Origin: Deroplatys truncata
Lineage: Eukaryota > Arthropoda > Insecta > Mantodea > Mantidae
NCBI GenBank assembly: GCA_030765065.1
Contig: CM060990.1
Coordinates: 664,094,618-664,158,617 of the forward strand
DNA: 64,000 nt
Reading direction: 5' to 3'
In this document: one piece after another, positions 44,180-55,170 of the stretch
Numbering within the stretch: the stretch's first letter is position 1
How the letters are laid out: each line of letters opens with the position of its first letter
The notes under the pieces: model-generated
The model's input: only the letters and a program-made list of their open reading frames with translations
What the model was told of the DNA's origin: nothing
Databases searched by the model: none
Translations under genes and position numbers: made by a program

Positions 44180-44429
44180 TGGATCTGTTTGGAGCAAATT
44201 CGGGAAAGTTTTTGTCATGTGTGGTCAGGGAGAGATGCTGCAGGATGTGTGAGATATCGCGCCAAAACAGGGAATCAAGATAGTTTTAGAAACACACCTA
44301 AGATCCGCTACTCGTAAAGAGATAATAAGCATATTTAAACTTCGTGTCATATCCGCGCCGCAATTTAATAGCGGGGGACAGTATTTTAACAGCGACAATA
44401 CCAGTTTTGTATACTACGTGTGTTAGTTA

Positions 44430-44435
44430 AATAAA
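44430..44435 (+). terminator. LTR polyadenylation signal
   Basis: AATAAA in TTAGTTAAATAAAAAG; conserved in the 3' LTR near 50220. Confidence 0.6.
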
Positions 44436-44678
44436 AAGAAACGGCAGTGTCATCTTTACATAAACAAAGCACGTCTATGTCTTCCTAAATCACCACCCAA
44501 GATCTACGTTTTCCTTTACCGAGGAGAAGTCCATGCTCCTATATAGTTTAAAGAAAACCACTGTAGCTAGCCGAGGATAAAATTGAAGAGAACCTGCACA
44601 CTGTGAGCTTCTAGAACCAACGGGAGAAGCATCAAGGTAAGCCTACAGCAACGGAAGGAGGAGGTGACAGCCTCAAAC

Positions 44679-44698
44679 TGGCGCCATAACGTGGAGCT
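44679..44698 (+). other. Primer-binding site
   Basis: TGGCGCCATAACGTGGAGCT begins three bases after the LTR end. TGGCGCC is the 3'-end complement used by several Gypsy-type and retroviral elements primed by tRNA; the exact tRNA is not assigned. Confidence 0.7.
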
Positions 44699-44975
44699 CG
44701 AAGGGAAGACCAGCTCGAAGCTCAAACGGAGGACTAGGAAACAACGAATAGAGGAAGAATCTTCAGAGGAAAGGGGCACAGCAGAACAAACTTACAACGC
44801 GAACTTCTAGTCTACCTACGTGGGACAAGAAAACAGCTGAGAACATCGCTTCTAGAACTTCACCAGGATTCGAACCCGGAACGCATCAGTTAACATTGAA
44901 AAAAATACAGGTTAGAACATTTATACAAAAACAAACAAAAAGGCATGCAGAGTAGTGACTCAGTTTTGTGAACAC

Positions 44976-47037
44976 ATGTTATTGAGAGGGGGTAAAGTCA
45001 TTACTAGGGAGGTGGAACTTGCTAATGGAACCATGAGTAGGTCAAGGGAAGGTTCAGAAGAACTGAATAGGGAGGCTATTGTCAGCGAAACACCAGAAGG
45101 AGAAAATATGGGTAAAGCAGAGGGAGAAGCTAGGCTGGAAAGGAGACCACCGATTGAGCAGGTCATTGACGCAGGTCAAAACCAGCTGATGATATTCCTT
45201 CAACACTTGAGCACAAAGATAGACGAACGAAGTCAGATGTTAGAGGGGAAATTAGGTGAGCAGAGTAAAAACTTAGAAAAATTAAGTGAACAAAGTAAGA
45301 ATTTAGAAGGGAAATTAAATGAGCAGAGGAAGGACTTAAGTGAACAAAATAAAAATTTAGAAGGGAAATTAAATGAGCAGAGGAAGGACTTAAGTGAACA
45401 AAATAAAAATTTAGAAGGGAAATTAAATGAGCAGAGTATACAGATAGGCGAATATGTCAGAGAGGAAAACAGGAAGATGAGAGGGGAATTAGCTCAGGAG
45501 ATGAGGGAATATTTAGGTGAACAGGTCGCCCGATTACAAAGTCAGTTGGACTCTAAATTCAGTAAGCAAGGGAAGGTAGTACAAGAAATTCAGGCAGGAC
45601 AACTATGTCTAAGAAACGATGTAGAAAAACTAAGGAAGGATGTAGAAACAGAATTAAGTGTTACCAGCTTAGCCATAAAGGAGCAATTGGATGATGACTT
45701 AAGAGCTGTATATGTTTCTTTAGAAAAAAAAACAAAGTACCTTAGAATCTAACATTCAAAGGGAGTTCAGAGAATTTAGAACAGTGTTAGAAAAGGATCA
45801 GGGAAAGATAAATGAACTTTCGTCAAAAATGACTGAACAGCTCTCAAATCATCATGAAATTGTGAAGAGGGTTGAAGAGCATGAAAATTGTGTAAAGGAG
45901 TTAAAACGCTCTATTGGTAGACTTGGGATAAGTGTGAGACAGAGTGATGATAGCTCACCCAGTGAAACCAGCACCACTTTTAGGGAGGCAAATGGAGGTC
46001 AAAGTCCAGCTGCCGACCTATATAATTTCAATTCAGGTCACCAATGTACATCTAACCATGCAAGTAATGCAAACTACCATTTATTAAATGAGATAGGGGT
46101 ACCTACTTTCGAGGAAAATTCGGCTGATAATCCTAAACAATACCTAAATGACCTTGAGGAGTATTTCCGTTTGAAGCAGATTCCGGACGAGCTAAAGATG
46201 TTAATCGTTCGTAAAGGTTTACGTCAAAGGGTTCTCCAATGGGTAAGATTGACTTTGGGAGAGAATAATAATTTTGAATATTTCAGAAGGGCATTTTTGA
46301 ATAAGTATTGGAGTACTAATACTCAGAACCAGGTGAGATCTATCCTAGTTAATGGCAAGTACGATGAACGCGGAAACCTAAGCATGGTAGATTATTTACT
46401 AACTAAAGCACAGAGTAGTAGACTAATCGAGCCACCCATAAGCGAGAGGGATTTCATCAATATGATTGTACCACATTATCCAGAACGTATACACCATTAC
46501 CTACTCATTGCGAAGCCAAATTCTATTCCCGAATTGATTGAGTTGGTATCATCATTCGAGACAAGTAGTAGGAACCACGGACAAAACTATACAGTTCGAC
46601 CAATACCGGATAATGCAAGGAATGCGAACTGGAGAGGAAACGCGAGAGGGAACTATAACCCCAGAGAGAGAGAGATACTGGAACGACGTGCCTCAATCCG
46701 GGAACAGGAACTGTCAAAATAACCGTTTCAGGAGGGAAGGTGATAACCAATAACACATAAATGCTATACAAACCAGACCAAGATACAGGGGCCGTTTTAA
46801 CTATAGGAGAGGCAGAAACAATGAAAACAGATCCAGGGAACATTATTTTTCCCACCGAGGGGAAGGCGATATAGGAGAGAGGTATGACGAAAATTACCCA
46901 GAAAGAAACGAAAGGAGAGAGAGACCTTCCCGGGGACATTTTAGAGGAAGCAGAGGAAACTATAGGCAAATTCAGAGAGAGGGAAATGTGGAAGAGACTA
47001 GCGGAGCACCAAATAGTGTCGATAACCCGGAAAACTA
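44976..47037 (+). pseudogene. gag: Gypsy gag, broken
   Basis: ATG at 44976 (MLLRGGKVITREVELANGTM) starts a highly charged protein. About residues 90-260 form a long coiled coil built of SEQ/KNLEGKLNEQ repeats. The gag core follows (GVPTFEENSADNPKQYLNDL, then EYFRLKQIPDEL, FLNKYW, LVNGKY, IVPHYPERIHHYLL), recognisable as the Ty3/Gypsy gag fold. The C-terminal part is arginine- and glycine-rich (RGRFNYRRGRNN, RGHFRGSRGNYR), an RNA-binding tail in place of zinc knuckles. Breaks: the frame shifts at an A9 run (45724-45732), shifts again at a GA-repeat near 46665-46680, and meets TAA at 46751-46753. Each break is at a slippage-prone tract. Whether any is programmed cannot be told from one copy; I infer mutations. 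Confidence 0.85.
45311..45436 (+). repeat. 54-bp tandem repeat within gag
   Basis: Two identical units (45311-45364, 45365-45418) and a partial third, encoding KLNEQRKDLSEQNKNLEG per unit. Flanking text is a diverged version of the same unit. The 18-residue period keeps the coiled-coil register loosely. Confidence 0.9.
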
Positions 47038-47040
47038 AGA

Positions 47041-47808
47041 CAGGATCCAATCAAGAGCTCGGAGCGGATTCTAAGCGCGCAAAATTCTCAAATAAACAGA
47101 AAATGTGAAACAGGGCTCAAAAATGACTTTATACTGGGAGAACTGATAACTACCATTCCAAATCACTCGGAAAAGCACCTGACAGATTCCCCTAGCATAA
47201 AAGTAGTATTATTGGATGAAGAATATAACGCTTTAATAGACTCTGGAGCCAATGTGAGTGTATGCAGCCTGAGGTTATATCAGAACCTGGTAAATAAGGG
47301 AATTAAGCTAATGACATTACCTATAAGCAACACGGTATGCCGGGTAGCAGTCAACAAAGAGGTTACCCGAATAAAAATGCAAGTAATGTTGAACGTGAAG
47401 ATAGGAGAAGAAAATTTTGAGTTTATTTTTCTGGTAATTAACAATTTGATTTGTGACATTTTGATTGGGTGTGACGTTTTGTATGAATTAAGAGCTAGGG
47501 TTGATTTTGCTGATAAAATTTTGAAAATAGAGAAGAACAAAAATCTATTAGAAATCCCTTTTGTAGAGGGTATGAAGCAAGATAATTATAACAAAACCCA
47601 AGGAGAAGAAGATATCGCCGAAGAAAGATTTTTCGTACAATTAGTGCAAACAGGTAGGAGTGAGAAACTAGTTGCTATAGTACAAGGGGAAGAAACCGAT
47701 GAGATGTATGCGTTCGCTGACAGGTTTTACACGAATATACGGAGCACGGTGAGAAAGATGATGGTTACGCCCGAAAGAAAGAATTCCAAGAGACCGGTAG
47801 CCAGGTAG
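47041..47808 (+). pseudogene. pro: Gypsy pol, protease region
   Basis: A frame open through 47041-47808 carries a retroviral-type aspartic protease: ALIDSGANVSVCS with the catalytic D-S-G at 47239-47250, and the closing ILIGCDVL (the ILG-x-D flap partner) near 47460-47485. The protease would cut Gag and Gag-Pol during particle maturation. It is not in frame with the reverse transcriptase: after TAG at 47806-47808 the linker to RT reads in another frame and meets TGA at 47868-47870. Confidence 0.82.
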
Positions 47809-47876
47809 AAGCAGTAGAGGAGAAAGTGATCCTTGCCGAGAACCTCACAGAGACACAAAGGCATCTATGAAGGCGA

Positions 47877-49622
47877 ATGTTACAAGAAAACAAAACGATA
47901 TTTTCGGACGTCCCAGGCAAGTGCAAAGCATACAAACACAGTTTTAAGGTACAAGATATTGCACCCTTCACACACAAGTATCGGGATATTCCGATGGCAT
48001 TAAGGGAGAGAGCCAAACAAGTGATCGATAAGATGTTGAGAGACCGAATAATACAAAAGTCAAATTCTCCATACAGCAGTCCATTATGTTGGGTGACGAA
48101 ACGCAATGGCGAACTTAGGATGACGATAGATGGTCGAAAGATAAATAAACATACTCAACCAGACAGATTTCGGAACGAAAGTGTGGAAAAATTGCTGTCA
48201 AAAATAACCAAAGGCAAATATTTTTCCACTATTGATTTAACTGCTTCATACTGGCAGATTGAGCTTCACGAGGATGTTAGAAAGTATACTTCCTTTTTAT
48301 TTTTTGGGAAACAGTTCGAATTTTTGAAAATGCCTTTTGGTATGCTTACGTCATGTAGTGGACTATTAAGAGCCATTGATAAAATATTTGGTGACTCAGC
48401 CGACGAATTTTTGATCCAATACATCGACGATTTCCTAATAGTTGATGAAAACTTTGATGAGCATATTAAACATGTGGATTATGTGCTTAGAAAGTTGAGA
48501 GAAAACGGTATGACGGTGAACATTAATAAATCCAAATTTTGCATCCGTGAGGTGGAATTTCTAGGTTATGTAATTAATGATAGAGGAATAAAGCCAAACG
48601 AAGAAAGAGTAGCGGCTGTGAGAAGAATACCAGCGCCCAAGAGTGTTAAGCAGGTTAGGTCGTTTCTTGGAGTGCTAAATTATCAAAGCAAATTTATCCT
48701 GAGGTACGCCGCAGAAATAGCACCTCTGCGCGAACTACTTAAGAAGAAAGTGCGATGGAAATGGGACGAGGTACACCAGAAAGCTTTTGAAAAGATAAAA
48801 GAACTATTTGCGAAATCAATTCTCTTAGAGAGACCCAAGGACAACCTACCATATGTAATTTACGTGGATGCTTCAGGACACGGATATGGGTGTGTCCTAG
48901 CCCAATCAGATGAGGAAAATCAACTACACGTGATAAGTACCGCTTCAAGAGGTTTAAGACAAACAGAGAAAAATGCTTCGGTCACCGAATTAGAGATCTG
49001 TGCTGCGTATTACGCACTACAGAAATTTAGATCATATATATATCTACAGAAGGTTATTATATACACAGATCATGTGAGTCTTTCATTTATGAAACGTTGT
49101 CGGCTTACGAGTACTAAATTATCTAGATACATCCATGAGATTCTTTCGTATGATGTTGAGGTGAAACACATTCCAGGAAAAACAAATGTTTTTAGCGATT
49201 TGCTGTCTAGGTTACATAACAACAGTGAAATACCGGAGAGAATAGAACGCCCTAAAAATGAAGTAACATTAATGAGTATTGAAATACCCTTGAGTAAAGG
49301 ATTGATAAAAGAATTAAAAGGAATAGGGGACCAGCAGCTACAAGAAGAGAAGTTAAATAAATTAATAAAAAGGGCCCCAGAAATAGATGAAAATATCAAG
49401 GGAAACATAGGGTTAAAGGGGGGCGTGTTATATAAACTACATGGCAGCGAAATACAGAAGTGGAAAACGTATATACCTAAGAACATGGAGAATGAACTCA
49501 TAAACACGTTCCATCAAGCTCTAGCACATTCTGGCTCAGAACGCACCGTTTTAATGATCCAAGAAAATCTGTATATTCCAAAATTACACCATAAAGTAAG
49601 GAGAATAATTTCGATGGTTTAA
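47877..49622 (+). pseudogene. pol: Gypsy pol, reverse transcriptase and RNase H intact, integrase cut off
   Basis: 581 codons from ATG 47877. Reverse transcriptase: SPYSSPLCWVTKRNGELRMT, IDLTASYWQIEL, FLKMPFGMLTS, and the catalytic YIDD at 48420-48431, then KCIREVEFLGYVI-type thumb text (SKFCIREVEFLGYVIND). RNase H: YVIYVDASGHGYGCVL (Asp), TELEICAAYYAL (Glu), IIYTDHVSL (Asp) and the VKHIPGKTNVFSDLLSR end. The integrase begins with the first His pair of its zinc-binding domain (HQALAHSGSERT) and then stops: four codons after RRII the frame enters LTR sequence and ends at TAA 49620-49622. The DDE core is missing. RT and RNase H show no internal stop, so the polymerase part decayed little before the deletion. 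Confidence 0.92.
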
Positions 49623-50431
49623 TGTAAATAATTTAAGCGCTATGTTAAAATACTGTCCACGATGAAATGTTTTAGCTACAGGAATAGTGCTTTCGAAGGC
49701 AGAAAACCTAGTTTTATTACCTCTCTTCGGTTGCAGTGCCATTATTCTTACAGCGAGGGTGTAGCGCCTTTGTCCCTTTGTTTGATAATTCGCCGTGACC
49801 AAGTGAGCGAGACAGATAGCCTAACGGTAAATGTAGGAAAAGCCGCGATTTATATTAAACTTGGACCAATGAGATCCCTGGAAGTTTATACGAAATAGTT
49901 AGACGCGTCGAATGGCGCTAAAAATGGACCAATAGGAAAGGAAGCAGTCTCAGAAGCCTGAGACTATAAATGGATCTGTTTGGAGCAAATTCGGGACAGT
50001 TTTTGTCATGTGTGGTCAGAGAGAGATGCTGCAGGATGTGTGAGATATCGCGCCAAAACAGGGAATCAAGATAGTTTTAGAAACACACCTAAGATCCGCT
50101 ACTCGTAAGGAGATAATAAGCATATTTAAACTTCGTGTCATATCCGCGCCGCAATTTAATAGCGGGGGACAGTATTTTAACAGCGGCAATACCAGTTTTG
50201 TATACTATGTGTGTTAGTTAAATAAAAAGAAACGGCAGTGTCATCTTTACATAAACAAAGCACGTCTATGTCTTCCTAAATCACCACCCAAGATCTACGT
50301 TTTCCTTTACCGAGGAGAAGTCCATGCTCCTATATAGTTTAAGGAAAACCACTGTAGCTAGCCGAGGATAAAATTGAAGAGAACCTGCACACTGTGAGAT
50401 TCTAGAACCAACGGGAGAAGCATCAAGGTAA
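49614..50431 (+). repeat. 3' LTR of the Gypsy element, first part (lacks 179 bp)
   Basis: Aligns gap-free with 43823-44640; eight substitutions seen. The first 179 bases of the LTR are absent because the deletion that removed the integrase core ends here. Confidence 0.93.
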
Positions 50432-52364
50432 AGTGGTCGCAGTCAACGTTTCCCCAGTCGGCTACAAAGCGAACGGAAATCTTTGAAGCCTGACCATAAA
50501 CCCATCAGTAAACGATTAGTAGGGTCTACCCATCCCTCAAATACAATGCGTGGTCCTTTCTTTAGCTCCACCAAAGCAAATCGTTGTTGCAATGTCATTT
50601 CTGTTGTCACTTCGGTTTCAGTACGCTTTAGCAGCTGTGACAGTTAAGCTTATATCTTACTTCTTTAGAGAAGCTATATAGTGTTTTACTTAGTGCAGTT
50701 TTGTATGTTTAGCAGTGTTTAATAGTTATTAGCATTTAATAGTTTAATTAAACGAACCAAGTTGCTGACCCTCCGGCCACACCAACAAATGACTCAGCAG
50801 AGTACCAGTAGTGCCAAGACCACGAAGAAAGGGGGCTACAAAAGCTTTGAATAAGCAAAGCCAGATTTTTGTGTGTAATGTTCACGAACATGTAGAAAAG
50901 AACCCTTTACGTGGAAAATGTTTGCTATTGTTTTGAATTTCTCAAAAACAGCTATAACGGGTTTTAGTAAAATACCGCATGTTTAAGATATTTGCATAAA
51001 AAATAAAATTTGCATCTTGAATTTTATGTTCTGGGAATAACTTGTAAATTCTTCCTCGTTCTCAACTTTTTGTATAACTGGTACACCGTAAGAGATAGGC
51101 AAAATCTTACTGTGCGTAAAATGCAGTCTCAGTAAAGGACACATTTTAGGTCAAATTATGTTAATCATTTCCGGAAAAATCTTTGTTGTTGGTTTGAATT
51201 TTGAAATACAAGTTGGAAGTCATGCTAAGAGCATGGAATTTCAAAGTCATCATCTGGTTTTTAAAATCTGACTATCGCTTTGGCCTACGAATCCTTATAT
51301 TTACAATGAAATGTGCAATGGAATTTTATCACGTTTAAGAAGAAGTAGATAGAAGAATAAGCTTTTGTAAAAGTAATTTGTAGAAGAGTGAATAGAGATA
51401 ATCATGCGAATATAACACATAAGATTTCTGTTTTATTTCCTTTCTTTTGCCTTCCGTATTTTTACTTATCCTGTATTTTATAATAAAGCTATTCATTTAA
51501 GTAAACAGAAGCTGTCATGTTTATTAATCTTACATCTTAAACAATACACAACCTCTTCTTATATTAGCTTTATATTAATAAAAACATTGTTGTGAAGCAA
51601 ATTTATCATGTTTTCAAAGCTACGTAAAAAAGCACCTATCTTCCAAGAGTAATACAAAGACCTGCGTTCGCTTTACGTTTTTCACCTGCTTCTTCATCTT
51701 TTTTAATTTTACATATTTACTGTTTTTGTTTACATCTTCTGGAACTTGGTTTTTCTAACATTCTGTGGTTACAGGACAAACAAAATAAAAAATACTTTCA
51801 CCATAGCTCACCATAATTACAGTAAGCAAAACTGCAAACATCCAACCCTTATTTATAAAAATCAACTTTTACGTTAAATAGCATAATCAAAAATGAGGCG
51901 TTGTTTTGGGAGTAAGAGTTCTTTTCAAAATAAATTCATATTTATGTATTTTAATTATTTAATGATAGTCCAACAATGTATAGTTCATTCGGAACATGTT
52001 TCTAAGTTTCTCTCGGATATATTCACATGCATTTCCATTCTTGTAGCGTAGTATATTAGTTCAGGTCATCCTCAGTTATATTTTAAAGCGTTTGTAACAT
52101 AAATTTAACCATTATGCGATGCATAGTTGTTTACTGCATTTGTGTATAAAGCAAGCAGACAAACTGCATGATTGTATTCTGTACATATGGAAATCAGCTA
52201 CAAAGTTTTGCTTTTAAATACTATTTTAAATGTGGCAACAACGCGCATGTGCACATGGATGTCGCTAATATGTTTATGATGTTTTTGGTTAGGGAGGGTA
52301 GGGAACAAGTGTTTGGCTACTGCACAAAGGCCGCCGCTTGGGGATCCTTAGACTGCGACGACCT
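50432..52364. mobile_element. Nested element with TIRs and TAA target duplication (PIF/Harbinger-like), 1933 bp
   Basis: Inserted in the 3' LTR: TAA at 50429-50431 and 52365-52367, one TAA in the 5' LTR at the same place. Ends are inverted repeats: AGTGGTCGCAGTCAACG ... TCCCC at the left and, on the minus strand, AGGTCGTCGCAGTCTAAGG ... TCCCC at the right. A 3-bp TAA duplication with such ends points to the PIF/Harbinger group. No transposase is recognised, so the copy appears non-autonomous. Inside are diverged minus-strand R1 text (about 50890-51425), AT-rich filler and a short minus-strand frame that ends within the left TIR (next entry). Confidence 0.75.
50443..50643 (-). CDS. 66-codon open segment of unknown origin in the nested element
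   Basis: Open from a TAA at 50644-50646 to TGA at 50443-50445, the stop lying in the terminal repeat. Protein-like text: TEMTLQQRFALVELKKGPRI, then VFEGWVDPTNRLLMGLWSG and FKDFRSLCSRLGKR. The only in-frame ATG gives 51 residues. ACTGTCACAG just before CTGCTAAAG could be a splice acceptor, so this may be a last exon of the element's own gene or a captured host exon. Not recognised. Confidence 0.3.
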   Translation of the reverse strand: MSQLLKRTETEVTTEMTLQQRFALVELKKGPRIVFEGWVDPTNRLLMGLWSGFKDFRSLCSRLGKR

Positions 52365-52402
52365 TAAGCCTACAGCAACGGAAGGAGGAGGTGACAGCCT
52401 CA
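52365..52402 (+). repeat. 3' LTR, terminal 38 bp
   Basis: TAAGCCTACAGCAACGGAAG ... GACAGCCTCA, identical to the end of the 5' LTR (44638-44675), followed by the GTAT target duplication and R1 text. Confidence 0.92.
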
Positions 52403-53812
52403 GTATTTCTCCGATTCATCGTTTTTTAGTTATGCTTTACACAGACACACAGACAGACATACAAATACACACACACACAAGTAGCGTTATCTAAAAATGC
52501 TTTTTTTTTATTCAGAGGTTCTCAAAACATGTATTTCCGGTGAAATCTCGGTATCGAATTTTTGGGTGGAATGCAATACTTCGTGTACTTATTATAGGTA
52601 TGAGGGAAAGTAAAAAGAATCCGATGTGTTACACTCACATGACTTTCTTTACTCATCCAGAAACTATTTCTACAAACGCTTATTCTCCATCTACTTCGTG
52701 TTAATTGAGATAAACATTTGCAGAAACTATCTTAATGCTAATTTTCTTGTAGGTGCAAGAGGAATATGGTAGGCTTTAAGCGATGGCCAAATCTTATAAG
52801 AGCTGGTTACTATGTGGAGCATTTCATTCTTTTTGCATGTACAGAACATAAATACACATTTGAGAAAAGTATAAGTATTGGAAAATTCAAACAAATAATA
52901 AGGAATATCTCAGAAATGGTTCACTTGGCAAAAACTGTAAATGACATAAATTGTGTGTTTAAACGAGATACATTTTTTGGGTTGTAAAATTTTGTCTAAC
53001 TCTTGCGATTTAGCGTTTATGCAAAAGAGGACTTTTGGGGACATTCCCAGAAAATTGAAGATATAAATTTTATTTGTCATGGAAATATCTTAAATATTTG
53101 AGTATTTAATCAAAATCGTTAGAGCCATTTTTGAGCAAATAAAGATTTCGAAAAATGTTCCATGTGAAGGTTAATCTGGAGTGGGGGATTTTCTTGAAAA
53201 TCTTCGTGGTACTATTTAGTGGTTTAGATAATAATCTAAATACTAAGTTTGGTATTTATCCAACTTTTCGTTTTGAGTTGTGCTATTTACAGACACACAA
53301 CCACACAGACACACACATGTGCACCTTTTTCTGAAAATGCTTTTTTCTTTTATTCAGGAGGCCTCAAAACATGTATTTCCGGTGAAATCTCGGTATCGAA
53401 ATTTTGGGTGCAATCCAACACTCCCCATACTTACTATAAGTGATGGAGAAAGTAAAAGGCGAGTGCCGGAAAAGATCAAGGAAATAACATCACTGAAATT
53501 GTTAGCTCCACAAGAAATTTCATTTTATATAAATTGTGTGCTTTAATGACGTCTAATGTTTTTTTTTTGTGCAGTAAGATCTTGTCTATCTCTTACGGCT
53601 TACCAATTATGCAAAATTCCTTGAGAATGAAGGGGGCTTTACAGGCTCTTTGTAAAAATTTAAGATACACATTTTATTATATCTCTTAAAGATATGGTGT
53701 TTTAATCAAAAGCGTTAGAGCCATTTTTAAAAATGAGAAATAACGAAACATTTTCCATGTATTTTGTGGAAAATCTTCGTGTCGTATTCTTGGAGGAAGC
53801 GGCTGAACATTC
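52403..53812 (+). repeat. R1 repeats in head-to-tail array
   Basis: 52403-52612 completes the R1 copy split by the Gypsy element. A full unit follows at 52613-53455 (about 843 bp) from GATCCGATGTGTTACACTC-type start through CTCAGAAATGG, CATTTTTTGGG, TTTTCTTGAAAATCTTCGTG, CAACTTTTCGTTTTGAGTTG, CACACAGACACACAC and TTTCCGGTGAAATCTCGGTA to GGAGAAAGTAAA. A partial unit follows at 53540-53812. Direct head-to-tail arrangement here, inverted pairs elsewhere. Confidence 0.75.
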
Positions 53813-54362
53813 TACCACAATTTCTCCTTTCCCTCATTTCCTGTTACTTCATCTTTCAGGCAGTGTCTCCAATTTCCTAGAACGTCTGATGGTAGGCAGA
53901 GTGCATGGTCGCTGCGCTTTATAAACATTTCTCCCCTCCAACGACAGGGCGCGTTGGCCTGCCATCAAGGGCCGCTTCGTGGCCCTCAAGCGGGATTCCT
54001 CGTCTACTAGCCGAGAGGGAGCGTTTCTAATTGGAAATGACAGGAACTACCCTGCGTCTCTGTAATCCCGGCTGCCTGCGGACCTGCGACCTCCTGCGGC
54101 TCGTTCACTTCATCCCTACCTCTCGGGGAAGTAGTTACAATATATCTAACTGTTCGCAGTGGTGAGGTGTCCACCTCCTATAAATACTACATATTGGTCT
54201 GTTTAGACATACCCAGTAATATAATACATCACTTGCCAAGTATTTTTGTTTGTAATTTTGGTGTAAATATTACGATCTTTTACTGGTTTTGACTGTACAA
54301 TTATTAAGTTAAGCTTTCATTGTGTGTCGGTATCACAAAAATTCTTTAGTACTTATAAGACA
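53813..54362. other. No gene; W segment related to block A
   Basis: About 54045-54150 (CTGCGTCTCTGTAATCC, GGCTCGTTCACTTCATCC, GGAAGTAGTTACAATATATC) resembles 37590-37690 and its mirror 57490-57600. GGGCCGCTTCGTGGCCC near 53970 is a short palindrome. TATAAATACTAC at 54179 could be a TATA box. No recognised element. Confidence 0.4.
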
Positions 54363-54845
54363 GACCGAGCGGGATGGCTCAGAGTGTTACCTCTGTGACC
54401 CGCATTCGGGAGGTCCTGGGATCGATACCAGCAACCGCCCACTCTGGCTCATTGTTTTTTCGTGGCTTCCCGGGTCGCCGGAGTGGTTCATCTTCTACCA
54501 CGACTCTCCTTCCTCTCATTTCCTGTGCCCATCATCTTGCTTGTTATCTGTTTCAGGGTTGTAGGACCAGGCGACGATGATCGGCGTGTTGCGGCTGGGC
54601 GGTGGATTGCGCTCCGTAAAGGTTTCTTCCCTGTTGTGGCTGCGGTACCGCTCAGTTCGGTCTCTCCTCAGCGCGGGGCTCCGCTCCGGGGATCCCTGGG
54701 GTTTTGTGATTTGTGAGCAGGGACCGTGCGACGTAGGATTCGTTCTATCTGGAAACGTTGGGGACCCGTCCATGTGCTTGTGCCCTTCGACATCAGGATC
54801 GGTTCGCCCTTGGTGTCTCTCCCCTTATCCTTCCCTCAAAGGTGT
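54363..54845 (+). repeat. SINE-D, plus strand
   Basis: Head CCGAGCGGGATGGCTCAGAG and CCTGGGATCGATACC, then TTCGTGGCTTCCCGGGTCGC, TCTACCACGACTCTCC, CATTTCCTGTGCCCATCATC, GTTTCAGGGTTGTAGGACCA and GGCGACGATGATCGGCGTG, ending in the CTTATCCTTCCCTC segment. It abuts a minus-strand SINE-C fragment at 54846. Frames up to 129 codons are shadows. Confidence 0.78.
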
Positions 54846-55170
54846 CCTGGTGGGGGGTCCGGGAGCCGGAGACCGTTTGCAGTATGGAGGACGAAGGTTA
54901 CCTCAGAGCATCCTTTTCCCCTGCCATGCACACGCCGAGGTCTCTCACCGACAATTGAAGCCCTGAAAGAGACCAAGCTGATGAAGGGTGAAGTGAAAAG
55001 AAAATGGAGGCACAGGAAACTCGGGGAATGTAATGATCCTTCCCAGCATTCGCCTACCGACCCGGGGAAACCCCCAAGAAAACTCATAAGTCAGGAAGGT
55101 CGGCCAAGGGAATCGAATCCACGAACACTCGCATGCGGGCCAAGGACAAAACCGCCTAGCCATCCCATTA
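54846..55170 (-). repeat. SINE-C, minus strand, 3'-incomplete
   Basis: Matches 38765-39088 in direct orientation and 56420-56680 inverted, including the head on the minus strand near 55160 (ATGGCTAGGCGGTTTTGTCC ... TGGATTCGATTCCC). The 3' part is replaced by SINE-D at 54845. Confidence 0.75.

Larger units (their letters stand above)
43644..44675 (+). repeat. 5' LTR of the Gypsy element, 1032 bp
   Basis: Starts TGAAACGGCAACTCTAGG and ends GAGGTGACAGCCTCA. It contains TATAAA at 44174 and AATAAA at 44430. Positions 43823-44640 align without gaps with 49614-50431, and the last 38 bases with 52365-52402. Two open frames of about 64-78 codons in it are shadows. Confidence 0.93.
43644..52402 (+). 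mobile_element. Ty3/Gypsy LTR retrotransposon, defective, with a nested insertion
   Basis: Complete outline: 4-bp target duplication GTAT, 5' LTR (TG...CA, 1032 bp), primer-binding site, gag, protease, reverse transcriptase with RNase H, a truncated integrase and a 3' LTR that starts late and is interrupted. LTR pairs differ at 8 of 818 positions by my count, so the insertion is recent. The coding region is interrupted in at least three places and the integrase catalytic core, polypurine tract and first 179 bp of the 3' LTR are deleted. No env-like frame remains, so errantivirus status cannot be judged. It could not move by itself. Confidence 0.95.

Noticed and set aside
52168..52494. 108-codon plus-strand frame
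   Set aside because: Crosses three unrelated units (nested element, LTR end and R1), so it is not a gene.
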